A stretch of DNA of 64,000 nt from Nioella ostreopsis. Lineage in GTDB: Bacteria > Pseudomonadota > Alphaproteobacteria > Rhodobacterales > Rhodobacteraceae. The translations under genes and the position numbers were made by a program. Position 1 is the first letter of the stretch; every line of letters begins with the position of its first letter. Shown here one piece after another: positions 61,221-64,000 of the stretch. The stretch covers positions 118,389 to 182,388 of the forward strand of contig NZ_RCIQ01000003.1 of assembly GCF_004000255.1 (NCBI RefSeq), in the 5' to 3' direction. The notes beneath the pieces were generated by a model. That model saw only the letters and a program-made list of their open reading frames with translations. It did no database searches and was not told the origin of the DNA.

Positions 61221-62111
61221 ATGCGATTTCTTCGGTTTCTCGTCATTCTCGTCATTCTGGGCGCCGCTGCTGGCTGGTATCTGACCGCGCCTGCACCGCT
61301 GGCCGCATCGGATATTCCCGAGCGCGACGGTGATGCAGAACATGGAGAGCTGATCTTCTGGGCCGCAGGCTGCGCGTCCTGCCATACCGCTGAGGACGCA
61401 GAGGGCGACGCGCGTCTTGTCCTATCGGGGGGGCGCGCCTTCCCGTCGGATTTCGGCACGTTCTACGCTCCCAATATCTCGATGGACCCCGATCACGGCA
61501 TTGGCGGCTGGTCCGAGGCGGAATTCCTGTCCGCCGTCATGCGCGGGGTCAGCCCCGAGGGGCAGCATTATTACCCCGCCTTCCCCTATACCACTTATGC
61601 GCGGGCCGGGGTGACGGATCTGCAGGATCTCTGGGCCTTCATGCAGACCCTGCCCGCGGACGCCACGCCGTCGCGCGAGCATGATGTGGGCTTTCCCTTC
61701 TCGATCCGACGGTCGCTTGGCGGCTGGAAGCTGCTCTTTGCCTCCGATGACTGGGTGATCGAGGGCGATGACCTGTCGCCGGAGGTGATGCGCGGGCGTT
61801 ACCTGGTGGAATCGCTTGGCCATTGCGGCGAATGCCACACGCCGCGCAATGCGCTTGGCGGGCTGGACTATGCCAATTGGCTGGCGGGCGCGCCGAACCC
61901 CTCTGGCGAGGGGCGCATTCCGAATATCACGCCCGCCGCGCTGAACTGGTCGGCCTCTGACATCGCCAATTACCTGCGCGACGGGTTCACGCCCGAGTTT
62001 GACAGCGCGGGCGGCGAAATGGTCGAGGTGATCCTGAACATGGCCCACCTGCCCGACGCCGACCGCGCGGCCATTGCCGCCTATCTTCAGGCGCTTCCCG
62101 CCTCAGAGTGA
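61221..62111 (+). CDS. Dihaem cytochrome c
   Basis: This 296-residue protein has one N-terminal membrane segment or signal anchor (MRFLRFLVILVILGAAAGW) and two haem motifs: CASCHT near residue 51 and CGECHTPRNALGG near residue 205. The intervening FYAPNISMDPDHGIGGWSEA and the later NITPAALNWSASDIANYLRDG are like the cytochrome c subunits of membrane alcohol and aldehyde dehydrogenases. No dehydrogenase lies next to it. It follows cytochrome c' on the same strand, and its 3' end overlaps the convergent Sel1 gene by 9 bp. Confidence 0.88.
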   Translation: MRFLRFLVILVILGAAAGWYLTAPAPLAASDIPERDGDAEHGELIFWAAGCASCHTAEDAEGDARLVLSGGRAFPSDFGTFYAPNISMDPDHGIGGWSEAEFLSAVMRGVSPEGQHYYPAFPYTTYARAGVTDLQDLWAFMQTLPADATPSREHDVGFPFSIRRSLGGWKLLFASDDWVIEGDDLSPEVMRGRYLVESLGHCGECHTPRNALGGLDYANWLAGAPNPSGEGRIPNITPAALNWSASDIANYLRDGFTPEFDSAGGEMVEVILNMAHLPDADRAAIAAYLQALPASE

Positions 62112-63446
62112 GCCCATCATCGCCCGCGCCTCGGCCTGCTGCGCCGGGCTGAGCGCCCGCGACAGCCGATTGCAACGACGGCTGTATTGCACCTGCCGGT
62201 CCTCGTTCGAGGTGATCTCGACCGCGCGCAGGCAAAGGGCCAGGCCGCGCACCGGATCGCGGCCAGGATGGGCCGGATCAGAGATGACCTCGCCGAGGTT
62301 CACGTAGGCCAGCGAGTCATTCTCCTCCAGACCGCGCTGAAACATCTCGCCCGCGCGCAGCAGATCCCGGGCACCGCCCACACCGTTGCGCAGCATCAGG
62401 CCGAGATCGCCAAAGGCCAGTTCGGCCCCGCGTTCGGCGGCCAGTTCCATCAACCGGCGGGCTTCGATTTCATCGGAATAGCCCAGATCCCCGTGCCAAT
62501 ACATGACCGCCAGTTCATAGGTCGCATCCGCATCCCCCTGATCGGAGGCGAGCTGATAGTAGTGTCGGGCCATGTCAGGGTCAGCCTCAACCCCGCGCCC
62601 GCCTTCATACATCGAGCCCAGGTTGTAATAGCCGGTCGTGCTGCCCTGTTCTGCCGCCTGTTGGAAATAGGCCACCGCGCGGTCGTGATCGACAGGAAGG
62701 CCGCCTTCGCCATTGTCATAGTAATACCCCAGCCAGTTCGCGCCATAGGAGCTGCCCCGCTCGGCAGCCTCTTCATAGAGCGCCACCGCCTGTGGCTGAT
62801 CGACCGGCCCGCCTTCGCCTTCACGCAGCATGTCGGCGAGATTTTCCAGCGCCCAGAGGGGGCCGTCATTGTCATGAGCCAGCGCATAGAAGCGTCGCGC
62901 CTCGGCCTGGTTTTCCTCCACCCCTTCGCCATGGGCATACATCCAGCCCACATTCGCGGTGCCATCCACATAGCCCGCCTCATGGGCCCGGCGGAAATAC
63001 TCCATCGCGCGGCGGGAATCCGGGGTGCCGAAATGGCCTTCAAAATAGGACACGCCAAGATTGTTATAGACCCCGGCATAGCCCATCTCCTCGGCCCGCA
63101 GCATCAGCGGAATGGCCAGATCGGGACGCGGATCCTGCCCGGACCAGCCGTCGAGATAGTGATCGGCCAGATTGTTCAGCGCCTGTGGCAGATCCTGATC
63201 GGCGGCGGCCTGATAATAGCTGACCGCCCGGAACCCGTCCGCAGGCACGCCGAGCCCGTTCTCGTAGAGAATGCCCATCATGTTCAGCGCCACCGCGTCG
63301 CCGGAATTGGCCAGCGGGCGGGAGATTTCCAGCGCCAGCGCGTAGTTGCCCGCGCGATAGGCCTCCACGGCGTCATCGGCGGTCTGTGCATACAATGGGG
63401 TCGCGAGGCAAAGCAGCGCGGCGACGGAGATGGCTTTGAAGTTCAT
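62103..63446 (-). CDS. Secreted Sel1-repeat protein
   Basis: This 447-residue protein starts with a signal peptide (MNFKAISVAALLCLATPLYA). The rest is about ten Sel1-like repeats of 36-38 residues, for example ALNMMGILYENGLGVPADGF and GTANVGWMYAHGEGVEENQA, followed by RAVAYFQQAAEQGSTTGYYN. These repeats form helical solenoids that bind proteins; a periplasmic location is likely. The function is unknown. The next gene upstream (63488-64000) encodes a similar repeat protein on the same strand, 41 bp away. Confidence 0.88.
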   Translation of the reverse strand: MNFKAISVAALLCLATPLYAQTADDAVEAYRAGNYALALEISRPLANSGDAVALNMMGILYENGLGVPADGFRAVSYYQAAADQDLPQALNNLADHYLDGWSGQDPRPDLAIPLMLRAEEMGYAGVYNNLGVSYFEGHFGTPDSRRAMEYFRRAHEAGYVDGTANVGWMYAHGEGVEENQAEARRFYALAHDNDGPLWALENLADMLREGEGGPVDQPQAVALYEEAAERGSSYGANWLGYYYDNGEGGLPVDHDRAVAYFQQAAEQGSTTGYYNLGSMYEGGRGVEADPDMARHYYQLASDQGDADATYELAVMYWHGDLGYSDEIEARRLMELAAERGAELAFGDLGLMLRNGVGGARDLLRAGEMFQRGLEENDSLAYVNLGEVISDPAHPGRDPVRGLALCLRAVEITSNEDRQVQYSRRCNRLSRALSPAQQAEARAMMGSL

Positions 63447-63487
63447 ATGGGCTCTCCTTTTCGAAATAAGGTTTCGTGAGGAACGGG

Positions 63488-64000
63488 TCAGCTGCCTGAA
63501 AGCAAGGCATCTGTCCTTTCTGTGATGGCCGCACGCTCTGCCGCGCTCAGGTCGTCGGGCAGGGTACCACAGCTTTCCTGATACTCGGCGGTGCGGTCGG
63601 GTTCGATCTCGCGCGCGATGGCAAAGGCGCACCAGGCATAGCCCTCGACCCGGTCGGCCCCGTCATAGTCGGGGTTGAGATAGACCGTCGCCGCGCCCCA
63701 GGCCGCGAAGGGATAATCCATGCGGGCGGCCTGCTGGTATAGCGCCAGCGCATCGGCAAAATCCACTGGCCCGCCAAGCCCGGCTTCATGCATGTAGCCC
63801 AGATCATTCGTTGGCCCCGGCAAGCCCAGATCGGCCAGAATCTGCAACAGGCGGCGGGCCTCTGCATGGTCCTGCGCGACGCCCGCACCATCCCAGTACA
63901 TATAGGCCAGATCCGACAGCGCCTCGATGTTCCCGCGCTCATAGGCAAGGTGATAGAGCGCCACCGCCCGGTCGATATCATCCGGCACCGACGGGTCACC
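63488..64000 (-). CDS. Sel1-repeat protein, C-terminal part
   Basis: This reading frame is open to the right edge, so only about 170 residues from the C-terminus are visible. It contains Sel1-like repeats such as ALSDLAYMYWDGAGVAQDHA and TNDLGYMHEAGLGGPVDFA, then a tail with AWCAFAIAREIEPDR and CGTLPDDLSAAERAA. The tail resembles the end of the following protein. The pair is likely an operon of related proteins, the second starting 41 bp after this stop. No signal peptide can be judged because the N-terminus is outside the window. Confidence 0.8.
   Translation of the reverse strand, partial: GDPSVPDDIDRAVALYHLAYERGNIEALSDLAYMYWDGAGVAQDHAEARRLLQILADLGLPGPTNDLGYMHEAGLGGPVDFADALALYQQAARMDYPFAAWGAATVYLNPDYDGADRVEGYAWCAFAIAREIEPDRTAEYQESCGTLPDDLSAAERAAITERTDALLSGS

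Overview
The window looks like a chromosomal segment of an alphaproteobacterium of the order Rhodobacterales (Roseobacter group). Base composition is GC-rich, and several gene orders are characteristic of the group: dusB(nifR3)-ntrB-ntrC-ntrY-ntrX followed by trkA-trkH-hfq-hflX, a fused ispDF, aroB-aroK next to xerD, an alphaproteobacterial-type SspB, and fumC followed by a DUF4169 gene. No phage, insertion sequence, CRISPR array or rRNA operon was seen. One tRNA (Pro, TGG) is present.

Layout. 1-9.7 kb: housekeeping genes. These are the start of nrdJ (class II ribonucleotide reductase), a glycosyltransferase, tRNA-Pro, a DUF192 protein with a double cold-shock protein, pdxH, fabI, gpt, aroB-aroK, a secreted protein of unknown function and xerD. 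9.7-21.7 kb: a surface-polysaccharide locus with a GMC oxidoreductase, SDR, WecG/TagA-type glycosyltransferase, two Gfo/Idh-epimerase pairs (one fused in a single protein), GT4 and GT2 glycosyltransferases, a BY-kinase and a Wzz/GumC-type chain-length protein. No flippase, polymerase or initiating transferase lies inside the window, so the export machinery must be elsewhere. 21.8-34.4 kb: a four-gene minus-strand operon, transcribed in the order type I PKS, GT2 glycosyltransferase, NRPS, phosphopantetheinyl transferase. 34.7-41.9 kb: sspB, a methyltransferase, an SDR, fumC, DUF4169, a Hint-domain protein, a ribbon-helix-helix protein, another methyltransferase, hflX and hfq. 42-52.7 kb: trkH, trkA, ntrX, ntrY, ntrC, ntrB and dusB, all on the minus strand, interrupted only by one plus-strand lipoprotein gene. 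52.9-64 kb: ispDF-pgpA-cinA(pncC), amtB, an MmgE/PrpD protein, a nitronate-monooxygenase-like protein, a membrane-anchored NYN ribonuclease-like protein, a COQ10-like START protein, hpt, cytochrome c', a dihaem cytochrome c and two Sel1-repeat proteins.

The most unusual system is the PKS/NRPS operon. The NRPS has a formyltransferase domain, only the C-terminal half of a condensation domain, an adenylation domain with a luciferase-like monooxygenase inserted inside it, and one carrier domain. Reading the ten specificity positions by eye gives DILQMGMIWK, close to the textbook glycine code DILQLGLIWK. The PKS has the order KS-AT-KR-DH-ACP-TE, with KR and DH in the reverse of the usual bacterial order. 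With a dedicated PPTase and a glycosyltransferase in the same operon, this is a compact two-module line. It plausibly activates glycine, oxidises and/or formylates it, extends it by one ketide and releases it by the thioesterase. Its position directly beside the polysaccharide locus raises, but does not prove, the possibility that the product decorates a glycan.

Two clusters of near-loopless perfect palindromes (5.2-5.3 kb and 35.82-35.86 kb) follow genes and look like a family of terminator or mRNA-end elements. All domain calls and start codons were made by reading the sequence; no database search or fold prediction was run.
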